Assembly: GCA_017628205.1 (NCBI GenBank)
Contig: JAGBZO010000045.1
Coordinates: forward strand, 1-64,000
Origin: Duodenibacillus sp.
Lineage (GTDB): Bacteria > Pseudomonadota > Gammaproteobacteria > Burkholderiales > Burkholderiaceae_F
DNA: 64,000 bases
Reading direction: 5' to 3'
In this document: positions 9,838 to 19,468 of the stretch, piece after piece
Position numbering within the stretch: position 1 is the first letter of the stretch
Layout of the letters: each line of letters starts with the position of its first letter
The notes under the pieces: generated by a model
Databases searched by the model: none
What the model was told of the DNA's origin: nothing
What the model saw: only the letters and a program-made list of their open reading frames with translations
Program-made: the position numbers and the translations under genes

Positions 9838-11163
9838 GTGGCGAATAGCCCTAGTAACAAACCGACGGGCTTGGCAAAATACGGCGATCTGAAGCATCGC
9901 ATTATTTTCCTGTTGCTCGCGCTGGTGGTGTACCGAATCGGTGCTCACGTTCCGGTACCCGGTATCGATCCCGACATGCTCCGTCAGCTCTTCAATGAGC
10001 AGAAGGGTGGCATTCTCGGGCTGTTCAACATGTTCTCCGGTGGCGCTTTGTCGCGCTTCTCGGTGTTTGCTCTCGGTATCATGCCGTACATTTCTGCATC
10101 GATTATCATGCAGATGTTGTCCTACGTGCTGCCGAGTCTTGAAGCGTTGCGTAAGGAAGGCGAAGCCGGCCGTCGCAAGATCACCCAGTACACGCGCTAC
10201 GGCACGTTGGCTCTGGGTTTCTTCCAGGCAGTCGGTATCGCCGTTGCGCTTGAATCCCAACCGGGTCTCGTTATCGATCCCGGTCTGATGTTCCGATTCA
10301 CCTGTGCGGTAAGCCTTGTGACTGGCACCATGTTCTTGATGTGGCTTGGTGAACAGATTACGGAACGCGGTTTGGGTAACGGTATCTCGATTATCATCTT
10401 TGCAGGTATTGTTGCTGGTTTGCCCAGTGCGGTCAGCGGCCTGTTCCAGTTGGTAAACACGGGTGCCATCTCGCCTTTGTCTGCGATCTTCGTGATTGCC
10501 GTCGTCGCTCTCGTAACGGCCTTCGTGGTCTTTATCGAACGCGGGCAGCGTCGCATTACGGTTAATTACGCTCGTCGTCAGATCGGCAACAAGATCTATG
10601 GTGGCCAGTCCTCTTACTTGCCCCTCAAGATGAACATGGCCGGTGTTATTCCGCCGATCTTCGCTTCGTCTTTGATCTTGTTCCCGGCCACGTTAGCTGG
10701 TTGGTTTACTAGCGGTGACTCGACGCGTTGGATTCGCGACTTGGCCGCGGCATTGAGCCCCGGTCAGCCGTTGTACACGCTCCTGTATGCTGCGCTGATT
10801 ATTTTCTTTGCCTTCTTCTATACGGCATTGGTTTTCAATCCGAAGGAAACGGCAGAGAATCTGAAAAAGAGTGGTGCATTTATTCCCGGTATTCGTCCGG
10901 GTGAACAAACCTCGCGTTATATCGATAAGGTGTTGGTTCGTTTGACCTTGGGTGGTGCCGCGTACCTGACGTTTGTCTGCTTGGTACCGGAGTTCTTGAA
11001 CCTTCGTTTCAACGTTCCCTTCTACTTCGGCGGTACGTCGTTGTTGATTGCGGTGGTTGTCACGATGGACTTCATGAGCCAGGTTCAGGCATACATGATG
11101 TCGCACCAGTATGAGAATTTGCTCAAGAAGACTAACTTCAAGGGCTTTGGCAACGGGTTCTAA
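9838..11163 (+). CDS. secY: Preprotein translocase subunit SecY
   Basis: The product has 441 residues with ten predicted membrane helices, starting from GTG 9838. It forms the protein-conducting channel of the SecYEG translocon in the inner membrane. Visible family marks include the [16 protein letters not shown] helix and [20 protein letters not shown] cytosolic loop. It closes the spc operon. infA, which often follows secY in related genomes, is not found in the following 281 bases. Confidence 0.98.
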   Translation: MANSPSNKPTGLAKYGDLKHRIIFLLLALVVYRIGAHVPVPGIDPDMLRQLFNEQKGGILGLFNMFSGGALSRFSVFALGIMPYISASIIMQMLSYVLPSLEALRKEGEAGRRKITQYTRYGTLALGFFQAVGIAVALESQPGLVIDPGLMFRFTCAVSLVTGTMFLMWLGEQITERGLGNGISIIIFAGIVAGLPSAVSGLFQLVNTGAISPLSAIFVIAVVALVTAFVVFIERGQRRITVNYARRQIGNKIYGGQSSYLPLKMNMAGVIPPIFASSLILFPATLAGWFTSGDSTRWIRDLAAALSPGQPLYTLLYAALIIFFAFFYTALVFNPKETAENLKKSGAFIPGIRPGEQTSRYIDKVLVRLTLGGAAYLTFVCLVPEFLNLRFNVPFYFGGTSLLIAVVVTMDFMSQVQAYMMSHQYENLLKKTNFKGFGNGF

Positions 11164-11348
11164 TTTCGGAACTGAGTTGTCGTAATTAACACAGTGTCGG
11201 CTGTCGTTTACCAGAGCGATAGCAAACATGGAAAAAAATGTTAAGCGGCGGAAACGCAGATCTTGTGGTTCCGCCCTTAACGGTCTCAAGAACAAGTATC
11301 TGAAAGGGCGCACTACACCCTCTCGGAGATTTTGCTTGCTCAAAAGAC

Positions 11349-11376
11349 TTGAAATTTTTGGAAAAACCCGTAAAAT
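11349..11376 (+). promoter_or_regulatory. Putative promoter upstream of rpmJ
   Basis: TTGAAA at 11349-11354, a 16-base spacer and TAAAAT at 11371-11376 resemble a sigma70 promoter about 70 bases before rpmJ. It would allow separate expression of the alpha operon (rpmJ to rplQ). The remaining gap 11164-11444 contains no recognisable infA. Confidence 0.5.
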
Positions 11377-11444
11377 CATGGACTTTCCGCCATGTTGGCA
11401 CTGAAAAACTGCCTGTTTTATAAACAAACGGGCTGGAGAAGAGA

Positions 11445-11558
11445 ATGAAGGTTAACGCTTCGGTCAAAAAAATGTGCCGCAAGTGCAAGATCATTAAGCG
11501 CAAAGGCGTTGTGCGCGTGATCTGCGAAGACCCGCGTCACAAGCAGCGTCAAGGCTAA
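11445..11558 (+). CDS. rpmJ: 50S ribosomal protein L36 (zinc-binding form)
   Basis: This small gene encodes 37 residues, [20 protein letters not shown] then [15 protein letters not shown]. The zinc ligands CxxC, C and H are all present. Start ATG 11445 follows GGAGAAGAG. rpsM begins 12 bases after its stop. Confidence 0.96.
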   Translation: MKVNASVKKMCRKCKIIKRKGVVRVICEDPRHKQRQG

Positions 11559-11570
11559 TGAGGTAAAAAA

Positions 11571-11936
11571 ATGGCTCGTATTGCCGGTATTAATATTCCG
11601 CCGCACAAGCACGCAGTTATCGGTCTGACCGCCATCTATGGTATCGGCCGTCCTCGTGCAATGGAGATTTTGGACTCCTGCGGTATTGAACACTCCAAGA
11701 AGGTCAAGGACCTGAACGATGCGGAACTCGAAAAGATCCGCGAAGCCATCGGCCAGTTCGTCGTAGAAGGCGATTTGCGTCGTGAAGTTCAGCTCTCGAT
11801 CAAGCGTCTGATTGACTTGGGCACCTATCGCGGCTTCCGTCATCGCCGTGGTTTGCCGGTGCGCGGTCAGCGTACTCGCACCAATGCTCGTACCCGTAAG
11901 GGCCCGCGCAAGGCTGGTGTAACGCTCAAGAAGTAA
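11571..11936 (+). CDS. rpsM: 30S ribosomal protein S13
   Basis: The product has 121 residues starting [10 protein letters not shown], with the C-terminal [17 protein letters not shown] that contacts the P-site tRNA. It is the first large gene of the alpha operon. Start ATG 11571 follows GAGGTAAAAAA. Confidence 0.98.
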   Translation: MARIAGINIPPHKHAVIGLTAIYGIGRPRAMEILDSCGIEHSKKVKDLNDAELEKIREAIGQFVVEGDLRREVQLSIKRLIDLGTYRGFRHRRGLPVRGQRTRTNARTRKGPRKAGVTLKK

Positions 11937-11952
11937 TCACTGAAGGATAGTT

Positions 11953-12351
11953 ATGGCTCCCAAATCTCAGCAGGCTTCTCGTGCCCGCAAGAAGGTGAAG
12001 AAGGTTGTTACCGAAGGCATCGCTCACGTACACGCTTCCTTCAACAACACGATCATCACCATTTCCGACCGTCAGGGCAACGCTATTGCTCAGTCGTCGG
12101 CTGGCGCTCAGGGCTTTAAGGGCTCTCGTAAGTCCACCCCGTTCGCAGCTCAGGTTGCTGCAGAACAGGCTGGTAAGGTCGCTCTCGAATACGGTTTGAA
12201 GAACGTCGAAGTTCGCATCATGGGCCCTGGTCCCGGTCGTGAATCCAGCGTTCGTGCCTTGAATGCTCTCGGCATCCGTGTTACGAGCATCCAGGACGTT
12301 ACCCCCGTTCCTCACAACGGTGTTCGTCCCTCCAAGCGTCGTCGCGTATAA
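11953..12351 (+). CDS. rpsK: 30S ribosomal protein S11
   Basis: The product has 132 residues with [19 protein letters not shown] and [17 protein letters not shown], typical of S11, which lies in the 30S platform near the exit of mRNA. It is followed by a structured gap before rpsD. Confidence 0.98.
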   Translation: MAPKSQQASRARKKVKKVVTEGIAHVHASFNNTIITISDRQGNAIAQSSAGAQGFKGSRKSTPFAAQVAAEQAGKVALEYGLKNVEVRIMGPGPGRESSVRALNALGIRVTSIQDVTPVPHNGVRPSKRRRV

Positions 12352-12370
12352 GACAAATTTTTTAAATTCG

Positions 12371-12434
12371 TATCCTGCGTTCGCGTTTATTTATCGTTGA
12401 ACGCGAACTGAATGCGGTGAAACGCCGCAGGATA
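12371..12434 (+). promoter_or_regulatory. Three-way-junction-like leader before rpsD
   Basis: Three nested stems can form. The outer stem is TATCCTGC (12371-12378) with GCAGGATA (12427-12434). Arm 1 is GTTCGCGTT (12379-12387) with AACGCGAAC (12400-12408). A short arm 2 is GCG (12414-12416) with CGC (12423-12425). The structure ends directly at the GAAGAGGT ribosome binding site of rpsD. S4 is a known autogenous regulator of alpha operons in E. coli and of rpsD in Bacillus, so this could be an S4-type leader. That function is inference. Confidence 0.55.
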
Positions 12435-12452
12435 GAAGAGGTAACTAATAAA

Positions 12453-13079
12453 ATGGCACGATATCTCGGTCCTAAGTTGAAGCTCTCGCGTCGCGAGGGT
12501 TCCGACCTCAATCTGAAGAGCGCACGCCGTTCCTTTGACTCCAAGGTCAAGGACGCCGCCGTCAAGCCGGGTCAGCACGGTAAGATCAGCGGTCAGCGTC
12601 TCTCCGACTATGGTACGCAGCTTCGCGAAAAGCAGAAGGTTAAGCGTACGTATGGCGTTCTCGAACGTCAGTTCCGCCGTTACTATGCGGAAGCTTCCCG
12701 CCGCTCGGGCAACACTGGTGAAATCCTTCTCGCCTTGCTCGAAACGCGCCTTGACAACGTCGTTTATCGCATGGGCTTTGGTTCCACGCGTGCTGAAGCT
12801 CGTCAGCTCGTCAGCCACTGCGCCATCCTCGTAAACGGCAAGAAGTGCAACATTCCTTCTTACGCAGTGAAGGCTGGTGATGTGATCTCTGTTCGCGAAA
12901 GCGCTCAGAAGCAGGCCCGCATCGTTGAAGCTCTCGACCTCGCTTCCAGCGTTGGTTTCCCGAGCTGGGTCAGCGTCGATTCCAAGAAGATGGAAGGTAC
13001 GTTCAACCACGTTCCTGCTCGCGAAGATATCGCTCACGACATCAACGAAGCTCTCGTCGTCGAACTTTACTCGCGTTAA
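12453..13079 (+). CDS. rpsD: 30S ribosomal protein S4
   Basis: The product has 208 residues from ATG 12453 ([16 protein letters not shown]); a 12-residue upstream extension overlaps the leader hairpin and is rejected. The S4 RNA-binding domain is seen around residues 95-155 ([20 protein letters not shown]). S4 nucleates 30S assembly and commonly regulates its own synthesis. Confidence 0.97.
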   Translation: MARYLGPKLKLSRREGSDLNLKSARRSFDSKVKDAAVKPGQHGKISGQRLSDYGTQLREKQKVKRTYGVLERQFRRYYAEASRRSGNTGEILLALLETRLDNVVYRMGFGSTRAEARQLVSHCAILVNGKKCNIPSYAVKAGDVISVRESAQKQARIVEALDLASSVGFPSWVSVDSKKMEGTFNHVPAREDIAHDINEALVVELYSR

Positions 13080-13090
13080 TCTGGTTAAAT

Positions 13091-13202
13091 TTTTACTCCC
13101 GACGCCGTGTAGTGCGCGAACGATCGGGAGTAAAATGCCAAAGATTTGGGCGTCCGACTCTTTTGGGGTGTCGGACGCACAAACGTTTCTACAACCCCAA
13201 AA
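13091..13202 (+). promoter_or_regulatory. Two stems and a possible pseudoknot between rpsD and rpoA
   Basis: Stem A pairs TTTTACTCCCGA (13091-13102) with TCGGGAGTAAAA (13124-13135). Stem B pairs GCGTCCGAC (13150-13158) with GTCGGACGC (13170-13178). The loop of B, TTTTGGGG (13161-13168), is complementary to CCCCAAAA (13195-13202), which would form a pseudoknot or an alternative fold. This could be an attenuator or processing site that tunes rpoA relative to the ribosomal genes; the role is inferred. Confidence 0.5.
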
Positions 13203-13264
13203 ATTTTTCCAAAAACTCAGCCTTATCGGTGTAACGAGCCGAGGGTATTGAAAAGGAAATTACA

Positions 13265-14260
13265 ATGGCAAATTCCGCGCTCTTGAAGCCGACGTCCATC
13301 GATGCCGTCATCGATGAAAAGAATCCCAACCAGGCCGTTATCGTTCTCGAACCGTTCGAACGTGGTTACGGTCACACCTTGGGTAACGCTCTGCGTCGTA
13401 TTTTGTTGTCCTCCATGGTCGGTTACGCTCCGACGGAAGCCAGCATTGTCGGCGTCGTCCACGAATACTCCCAGATCGACGGCGTTATCGAAGACGTCGT
13501 AGATATTTTGTTGAACCTCAAGGGCGTAGTCTTCAAGCTCGAAGGCGGTCGCGAAGACGTCATGTTGCGTCTGCAGAAGACCGGTTCCGGCCCCGTCACT
13601 GCTGCCGACTTCGAATTGCCTCACGACGTTCAGGTATTGAATCCCGATCACGTTATCGCCAACCTCTCCGGCGGCAAGCTCGACATGCAGGTTCGCGTTG
13701 AAGCCGGTCGCGGCTACCAGCCCGGCGACGTCCGCGCTTTCCGCGACGACTACAGCAAGCAGACGATCGGTCGCATCATCATGGACGCTTCGTTCTCTCC
13801 GGTTCGTCGCGTTGCTTACGCTGTTTCCGCCGCTCGTGTCGGCCAGCGTACCGACCTCGACAAGTTGGAAATGACCATTGAAACCAATGGGGTCGTTTCT
13901 CCTGAAGAAGCATTGAAGAACGCCGTTCACATCCTCCAGGATCAGCTCAGCGTCTTCGGTACCATCTCCACCACGCAGGAAGAACCTCCGACGCAGGTTG
14001 AAGATGCTCCGCCCCCGCTCGATCCGATCTTGATGCGTCCGGTTGACGATCTCGAACTCACGGTTCGCAGCGCCAATTGCTTGAAGGCTGAAAACATTTA
14101 CTACATCGGCGACTTGATCCAGCGTACCGAAAACGAATTGCTCAAGACCCCGAACCTCGGCCGTAAATCTTTGAACGAAATCAAGGAAGTATTGGCCGCT
14201 CACGGTTTGACCTTGGGTATGCGTCTCGAAAACTGGCCGCCCGCCAATCTCGAACACTAA
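13265..14260 (+). CDS. rpoA: DNA-directed RNA polymerase subunit alpha
   Basis: The product has 331 residues. The N-terminal dimerisation domain is seen with [19 protein letters not shown] linker rich in Pro follows near residue 240. The C-terminal domain (about 255-320) carries [20 protein letters not shown] and [13 protein letters not shown], which bind UP elements and activators. Start ATG 13265 follows AAAAGGAAATTAC. Confidence 0.98.
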   Translation: MANSALLKPTSIDAVIDEKNPNQAVIVLEPFERGYGHTLGNALRRILLSSMVGYAPTEASIVGVVHEYSQIDGVIEDVVDILLNLKGVVFKLEGGREDVMLRLQKTGSGPVTAADFELPHDVQVLNPDHVIANLSGGKLDMQVRVEAGRGYQPGDVRAFRDDYSKQTIGRIIMDASFSPVRRVAYAVSAARVGQRTDLDKLEMTIETNGVVSPEEALKNAVHILQDQLSVFGTISTTQEEPPTQVEDAPPPLDPILMRPVDDLELTVRSANCLKAENIYYIGDLIQRTENELLKTPNLGRKSLNEIKEVLAAHGLTLGMRLENWPPANLEH

Positions 14261-14275
14261 TTCGAGATGACAGTT

Positions 14276-14310
14276 CCCCGAAGTGTGCTTTTTTCATGTA
14301 TACTTCGGGG
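14276..14310 (+). promoter_or_regulatory. 9-bp hairpin between rpoA and rplQ
   Basis: CCCCGAAGT (14276-14284) pairs with ACTTCGGGG (14302-14310), followed by the T-rich CTTATTTTCT. It could be a weak terminator or processing element after rpoA, since rplQ lies a further 126 bases on. No gene is seen in 14261-14436. Confidence 0.4.
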
Positions 14311-14436
14311 CTTATTTTCTAACCTAACCCGCCCGTCGATCCTGTCGGATTGAATAGAAGAGTAGGGGGACCGACGAATCGCTTAAGTTGTTGATTCGTT
14401 TTAGGTCGAAGACTTTTTACTTTAAGGAATTTAAAA

Positions 14437-14823
14437 ATGCGTCACCGTTCTGGCCTTCGCAAGTTGAACCGCACCAGCGCTCACCGTCTCGCTATGCTCC
14501 GCAACATGATGAACTCTCTGTTGCGTCACGAAGCTATCAAGACCACCCTTCCCAAGGCTAAGGAATTGCGCCGTGTCGTCGAACCGATGATCACGCTCGC
14601 TAAGAACCCGACCGTTGCCAACCGTCGTCTCGCTTTCAATCGTTTGCGCGATCGCGAAATGGTTTGCAAGTTGTTCGACGTTCTCGGTCCGCGTTTCGCC
14701 AACCGTAACGGCGGTTACACCCGTATCCTCAAGATGGGCTTCCGCGTAGGCGACAACGCTCCCATGGCTTACATGGAATTGACCGAAAAGGCTGAACAGG
14801 TTGAAGAAGTAAAGGCTGAATAA
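14437..14823 (+). CDS. rplQ: 50S ribosomal protein L17
   Basis: The product has 128 residues, [17 protein letters not shown] onward, with the short acidic tail usual in betaproteobacteria. It lies at the tunnel exit side of the 50S and is the last gene of the alpha operon. A strong terminator follows after 27 bases. Confidence 0.98.
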   Translation: MRHRSGLRKLNRTSAHRLAMLRNMMNSLLRHEAIKTTLPKAKELRRVVEPMITLAKNPTVANRRLAFNRLRDREMVCKLFDVLGPRFANRNGGYTRILKMGFRVGDNAPMAYMELTEKAEQVEEVKAE

Positions 14824-14850
14824 GCTTTTCTCAATACTGTCTAGTGAAAA

Positions 14851-14881
14851 ACAGCACGGAAACTCCGTGCTGTTTTTTTTA
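14851..14881. terminator. Rho-independent terminator between rplQ and galE
   Basis: ACAGCACGGA (14851-14860) pairs with TCCGTGCTGT (14864-14873) over a 3-base loop, followed by a run of T. It ends the long ribosomal operon. The galE stop codon on the other strand lies at its edge. Confidence 0.9.
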
Positions 14882-15895
14882 TTCTCGTTTTCCCGGAATC
14901 GATCCAAGAGCAAACGCCAAGGCTGTGGAACACATCGTCTCCAGGTCGTGGGTCGCACTCCAATGAAGAACGTCCCGGGCTTTAGACGTATCGGCCCAAC
15001 AAGCGCTAACGTCTCCTTTACGGCGAGGCGAAAAGCGCACCGAGATGGGATGCCCGCACGCTTTTTCAAACGTTTTGATGACGTCCAGAACCGAGTACCC
15101 CATGCCCGTTCCCAAATTGATGACGTCAAAGCCGCAGAACCGCTCGATACATTCGATGGCGTGTACATGACCGAGAGCCAAATCGACGACGTGGATGTAA
15201 TCGCGTATGGCGGTTCCGTCAGGTGTGTCGTAATCGGTTCCGAACACGTCGACCGAGGGTGCCCGGCCCGTGGCCGCCCGCACGACACACGGGAATAAAT
15301 GGGTCGCCTCGCCGTTCGGATTTTCGCCAAGCCGGCCGGACGGATGTGCTCCGACGGGATTGAAATAGCGCAAGCAGATAATACTCCAGGAAGCATCCGC
15401 AATCACGATGTCGCGAAGAATGGATTCGACGAACATCTTGCTGCGTCCGTAAGGATTGGTTAGAGAGCCGCCGGTTTGGTTTTCCGCTAGAGGAACACGC
15501 GTCGGTTGACCATAAACGGTAGCCGATGAAGAAAAGATCAGCTTGGCGATGTGCGAGTCGCTCATCGCTTTGAGTAACGACAACGTCCCTGTCACGTTGT
15601 TGTCGTAATACGACCAAGGGGCCAGGCGGGATTCGGCCACGGATTTCAGGCCCGCCAGGTGGATGACTCCCTCGATGCCGTTGTCTTGCAACGTACGCGT
15701 TAAGAGCTGCGTGTCTCGCACGTCGCCTTCAACCGTTGTCGGAGCGATTCCGACAACGGTTTGAATGGCGCTAAGGACGTCGGGCGAGGAATTGGAAAAG
15801 TTGTCGTATAAAACGACCTGATGACCGGCTTGCATCAATTCTACGGCCGTATGCGAACCGATGAATCCCGCGCCTCCCGTTAGCAAAACACGCAT
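14879..15895 (-). CDS. galE: UDP-glucose 4-epimerase
   Basis: The product has 338 residues, the same length as E. coli GalE, when started at MRVLLTGGAGFIGSH. An ATG two codons earlier overlaps the preceding stop, but AAGGA sits 9 bases from the chosen start and only 3 from the other. The NAD-binding GGAGFIG motif, SSSATVYG and the catalytic YGRSK (YxxxK) are visible. The enzyme interconverts UDP-glucose and UDP-galactose for surface polysaccharide or galactose metabolism. It is the last gene of a minus-strand run with an enoyl-CoA hydratase and a Pat-like protein. Confidence 0.95.
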   Translation of the reverse strand: MRVLLTGGAGFIGSHTAVELMQAGHQVVLYDNFSNSSPDVLSAIQTVVGIAPTTVEGDVRDTQLLTRTLQDNGIEGVIHLAGLKSVAESRLAPWSYYDNNVTGTLSLLKAMSDSHIAKLIFSSSATVYGQPTRVPLAENQTGGSLTNPYGRSKMFVESILRDIVIADASWSIICLRYFNPVGAHPSGRLGENPNGEATHLFPCVVRAATGRAPSVDVFGTDYDTPDGTAIRDYIHVVDLALGHVHAIECIERFCGFDVINLGTGMGYSVLDVIKTFEKACGHPISVRFSPRRKGDVSACWADTSKARDVLHWSATHDLETMCSTALAFALGSIPGKRE

Positions 15896-15900
15896 GTGCA

Positions 15901-16665
15901 TCAGTCCTTGTTCTCGAAATTCGGCTTGCGTCCTTCAAGGAATGCGGCGCAGGCTTCTTTTGCATGGGGGGTCTGAGCCGCGATGTGGAAAGCCTCGCTT
16001 TCGGCATGAGTGATCTCTTGCAAACGCGTGCTCCAGGCTTGGCGCAACAAGCGTTTGCTCGACTGTACGGAGACCGGCGAGAGCTGAGCCAAGCGCTGAG
16101 CGCGAGCCCAAGCTTGAGCATACGTTTTGTCTTCTTCAAAAATATTGGAGACGAGACGCATCTCGAATGCTTCGGGCGCACTGATCGGTTCGGAGAGCAA
16201 AATCTTTTCGGCGGCTTTGTGGTATCCGCCGTTGAGCAACGTGAGCAAGGAGACGCCGTAGCGCGGCGTGAGCCCGAGCGCGGTGAAGGGCAGAGAGAAC
16301 AGACTCTTGGCGCTGGCATAAACCAGATCGCAGTAGTACAGCATTGTGACGGCCAAACCGACGGCAGGACCTTGAACGCAGGCGACAATCGGCTTGGAGC
16401 ACGCTTTGAGCGCTTCGATAAACTGTCCCGTCACCGTCGTCGGCAACGCACTCGGACCGCTCAGTTGTTCGCTCAAATCGCCGCCGGCGCAAAAGAGACC
16501 GGGCTGAGCGTGAATGAAAACGACGCGAATGTCCTCGTCGTTGTGAGCTTTGAGCAACAGTTCGGTCATGCTCGTCAGCATGGCGGCGTCGAGAGTGTTG
16601 CGCTTTTCAGGACGGGAAATTTCAATGCGCAGGATGTGCTCGTCGAGTTCGTGAAAAATGGGCAT
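15901..16665 (-). CDS. Enoyl-CoA hydratase/isomerase family protein
   Basis: The product has 254 residues from ATG 16665 (MPIFHELDEH), with AAGGA just upstream; a longer in-frame start is rejected. The crotonase fold is indicated by the oxyanion-hole segments FCAGGDLSEQ (about 66-75) and a second one near KPIVACVQGPAVGLAVTM. Family members hydrate, isomerise or hydrolyse acyl-CoAs. The exact substrate cannot be told from sequence. It lies 14 bases after the Pat-like gene and overlaps the first possible galE start, so the three are probably co-transcribed. Confidence 0.85.
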   Translation of the reverse strand: MPIFHELDEHILRIEISRPEKRNTLDAAMLTSMTELLLKAHNDEDIRVVFIHAQPGLFCAGGDLSEQLSGPSALPTTVTGQFIEALKACSKPIVACVQGPAVGLAVTMLYYCDLVYASAKSLFSLPFTALGLTPRYGVSLLTLLNGGYHKAAEKILLSEPISAPEAFEMRLVSNIFEEDKTYAQAWARAQRLAQLSPVSVQSSKRLLRQAWSTRLQEITHAESEAFHIAAQTPHAKEACAAFLEGRKPNFENKD

Positions 16666-16679
16666 ACGAAGTTCCTTGA

Positions 16680-19352
16680 TTACAAAAGTAAAGTGTAGGT
16701 CAACATGTTGTCGTCGTGAGCGCACGGACCGGGGATGAAGCCTCGGCGACGCATCAAGGCGGCCATGCCGTCGTTTCCTTTGAGAATGTAGCCGACCATG
16801 CGTTTGATACCGCGGTCTCGGGCTTCCTGCTCAATGCTCCGCATTAAACGGGAACCGAAACCCAAACACTGACAATCGTCTTCAACCAAGATGCCGAATT
16901 CTGCCACGTCGATACCCGGGTTGTAGGCGAAACGAGCGACGGCGCGAATGCATCCGGGGGCCTCGGCGTTTTCAATCACGTGAGCCGCTTCCCTGTCGTT
17001 ATCGATTTGCGTGAAGTCGATCAGTTCGTTGTGCGTGACGTCCGCGGCCTCTTTATGGAATCGCAGGTAGGCCGAGCGTTGGCTAATGCGAGTCAACAGG
17101 TTTTTTAAGGCCGCGTAATCGTCGGGACGAATCGAGCGAAGTCGCATGGGACCGATGCGCGATTCAAACGTTCGTTCGATATGGTGCGGCGTGGGAGCGA
17201 TGACAAGGTGCGAATGACGTCGGTCGGGGGTGGTCGGTTTAGCGTTGAGAGCGACCTGAACGTCCACGGCGACGCAGCCGCTCTCGTCGACCAACAACGG
17301 ATTGATCGTCAATTCGGCAAGACAGGGCATCTCGCAGACAAGGTGGGACACTTTCAGAATGCTGTCAGTCAACGCTTTGAGATCGACGTCGGGAAGATCG
17401 CGATACGAGTGCAATGATCGGCCGATGCGCGTTTGGTTCACGAGATGATGAACCAAAGGTTCGTTGAGCGGCGGCAGACCGATGCACAAATCGTCGAATA
17501 ACTCGCCTGTTCGTCCGCCTGAGCCGATACGAAGAGACGGACCGAGAGTCGGGTCGGTCGCTACGGTAATTTGAAACTCGCGGGCGAAGGGACGATCGGC
17601 CATTTTGTGCACGAACACGCCCTTGAAAGCGGCTAAAGGAGCCAGTCGAGTGCAATTGGCTTGAATGGTTTCGTAGCCCTTCAAAACGTCCTCATCCGTC
17701 CGAATGTCTAACAAAACGCCCCCGATGTCCGTCTTGTGCGCCACACCGTCGGCGCACACTTTGAGAGCCACGGGGTAACCGATTTCTCGGGCCGCTTGCA
17801 GACAGTGAGCGGGCGAGTGCGTCAACCGTCCCGGTAACGTTTCAATGCCGGCTTGGCGTAATAAAGCGTGCGCACGCTCTTGCGGCAGGCGATGCAACTC
17901 TTGGGCGCGCACGTGATCGATGTGCCGACGCGCCGGCTCCAGATCGATATTGTGCGGTTCGCTTCCCGACGTTGGCTCGGCTAAACGTAAAGCGCGTTGT
18001 TTCTCGTAACGCAACAGATTGGCGAACGCCTTTGCACACAAATCGGGGGTCAGCAGGGCGGGCAAACCGTTGCGCTTGAGACGAAGCCTAATGGTTTCGG
18101 GAATGGTTTCGCTCACCCATGTCACGATGACCGGTTTAAACGTGCGCGCTGCGGCACGGCCGATCGCATCGATTGTTGCCGGAGAATTGACGGCGGTCGA
18201 GGGCGTGAGGTGAACGCACAGAGCGTCGACTTGGTCGTCGTTGAGCAAAAGCGACAAGGCCTGCCCGAATTGTTCGGGATTGGCATCGGGACCGATGTCG
18301 ACGGGATTGTGCGCCGTCAGTTTGGATTGAAGCATTGCCCCCAGCTGCGTTGACGTCCAGTGGCTCAGGCGAGCCAACGGCAATCCGTTGGCGTCGGCGG
18401 CGTCGCACGCCAAGGCGCAAAACCCCATCCCGTTGGCCAAAATGGCGAGGCGCCCGGATCGAGGTTGCTTTTGTGTCGAAAAGACCTCGATCGTCGAGCA
18501 AAATTCTTCTATTCGATCGCACCGAATGGCGCCGGTACGTTCCAACAGTGCGTCAAAGACGCTGTCGTCGCTCGAGAGCGTGCCGGTTCGCGACGCGATC
18601 AAACGACTGGCGTTCGGGCCACGTCCCGCTTTGAGAATGATGACGGGCTTGTTGCGCGCGGCGGCTTTCAGTGCGGAATAAAACGCTCGGGGGTTGCGCA
18701 ACGTTTCGATGTGCAACGCGATGGTGTCGGTCTGCGGATCGGCGGATAGAAAGTCAAGCGTTTCGGCCAAACTGACGTCGCTTTCAAGTCCCGTCGTGAT
18801 GACGGACGAAAAACCGAACGCGCACCGTTTGGAATAATCCAAAACCGTGGCGGTGACCGCTCCGGATTGACAAAGGAGAGCAACGCGGCCGATTTCGGGC
18901 AACTCGGGCCAGGAGCTGACGTTCAGCCCGATTTCAGGGCGCATGATGCCCGTTGAGTCGGGGCCGATCAACCGAATGCCGTGCGCGCGCGCCAAGTTGA
19001 CGATCTGCTCGCGCCAGTGACGGTCGGCGGTGAGAGCGGGATCCCCAGGAGGAATCAGCGCATGGCCGATGCCGACGTCGGCGCATTCTTTCAAAACGTC
19101 CGCAACTTGATTCGACGCAGTGGCGATGACAGCCAAATCGACGGGAGCGGGCAACTCTTTGAGCGAAGCCCAACACGGCGAATGTCCGAGAACGTGGTAA
19201 TTGGGATTGACCGGATAGGCCTCGATCAGCGGTCGGCTGTTCATGACGCCGTTCCAAATGGTCGTGCCGCGTCTGTGGGCTTCTATGTCGGCACCGACAA
19301 CGGCTACGGAGTGCGGAATGAACGCGTCGTGCAAATGGTGAGAAAACGTCAT
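16680..19352 (-). CDS. Pat/YfiQ-like acyl-CoA synthetase-GNAT acetyltransferase fusion
   Basis: The product has about 890 residues, close to E. coli PatZ/YfiQ. In order it shows a CoA-binding domain (about 10-130, SVAVVGA), succinyl-CoA ligase-like domains (about 140-460), an ATP-grasp domain (about 480-700, GYPVALKVCADGVAHKTDIGG region) and a C-terminal GNAT domain (about 735-890, GFGSRLMRSIEQEARDRGI). Proteins of this type acetylate lysines, notably of acetyl-CoA synthetase, using acetyl-CoA. I chose ATG 19352; a TTG lies two codons upstream. The pairing with an enoyl-CoA hydratase gene suggests a link to acyl-CoA metabolism, which is inference. Confidence 0.85.
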   Translation of the reverse strand: MTFSHHLHDAFIPHSVAVVGADIEAHRRGTTIWNGVMNSRPLIEAYPVNPNYHVLGHSPCWASLKELPAPVDLAVIATASNQVADVLKECADVGIGHALIPPGDPALTADRHWREQIVNLARAHGIRLIGPDSTGIMRPEIGLNVSSWPELPEIGRVALLCQSGAVTATVLDYSKRCAFGFSSVITTGLESDVSLAETLDFLSADPQTDTIALHIETLRNPRAFYSALKAAARNKPVIILKAGRGPNASRLIASRTGTLSSDDSVFDALLERTGAIRCDRIEEFCSTIEVFSTQKQPRSGRLAILANGMGFCALACDAADANGLPLARLSHWTSTQLGAMLQSKLTAHNPVDIGPDANPEQFGQALSLLLNDDQVDALCVHLTPSTAVNSPATIDAIGRAAARTFKPVIVTWVSETIPETIRLRLKRNGLPALLTPDLCAKAFANLLRYEKQRALRLAEPTSGSEPHNIDLEPARRHIDHVRAQELHRLPQERAHALLRQAGIETLPGRLTHSPAHCLQAAREIGYPVALKVCADGVAHKTDIGGVLLDIRTDEDVLKGYETIQANCTRLAPLAAFKGVFVHKMADRPFAREFQITVATDPTLGPSLRIGSGGRTGELFDDLCIGLPPLNEPLVHHLVNQTRIGRSLHSYRDLPDVDLKALTDSILKVSHLVCEMPCLAELTINPLLVDESGCVAVDVQVALNAKPTTPDRRHSHLVIAPTPHHIERTFESRIGPMRLRSIRPDDYAALKNLLTRISQRSAYLRFHKEAADVTHNELIDFTQIDNDREAAHVIENAEAPGCIRAVARFAYNPGIDVAEFGILVEDDCQCLGFGSRLMRSIEQEARDRGIKRMVGYILKGNDGMAALMRRRGFIPGPCAHDDNMLTYTLLL

Positions 19353-19468
19353 GAGCAACTGTCAGTGAAAAAAGAAGAGAACGGCGTTTACCGTATTGTG
19401 GCATGTCGACGGATGGCAAGAAAGCAATTTTTTGTGTATGTTTCTCGTATTGCAGAGGTGAACGACAG

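Noticed and set aside
11228..11404. 58-residue basic reading frame between secY and rpmJ
   Set aside because: No ribosome binding site or recognisable family, and it spans the putative rpmJ promoter; not IF1.
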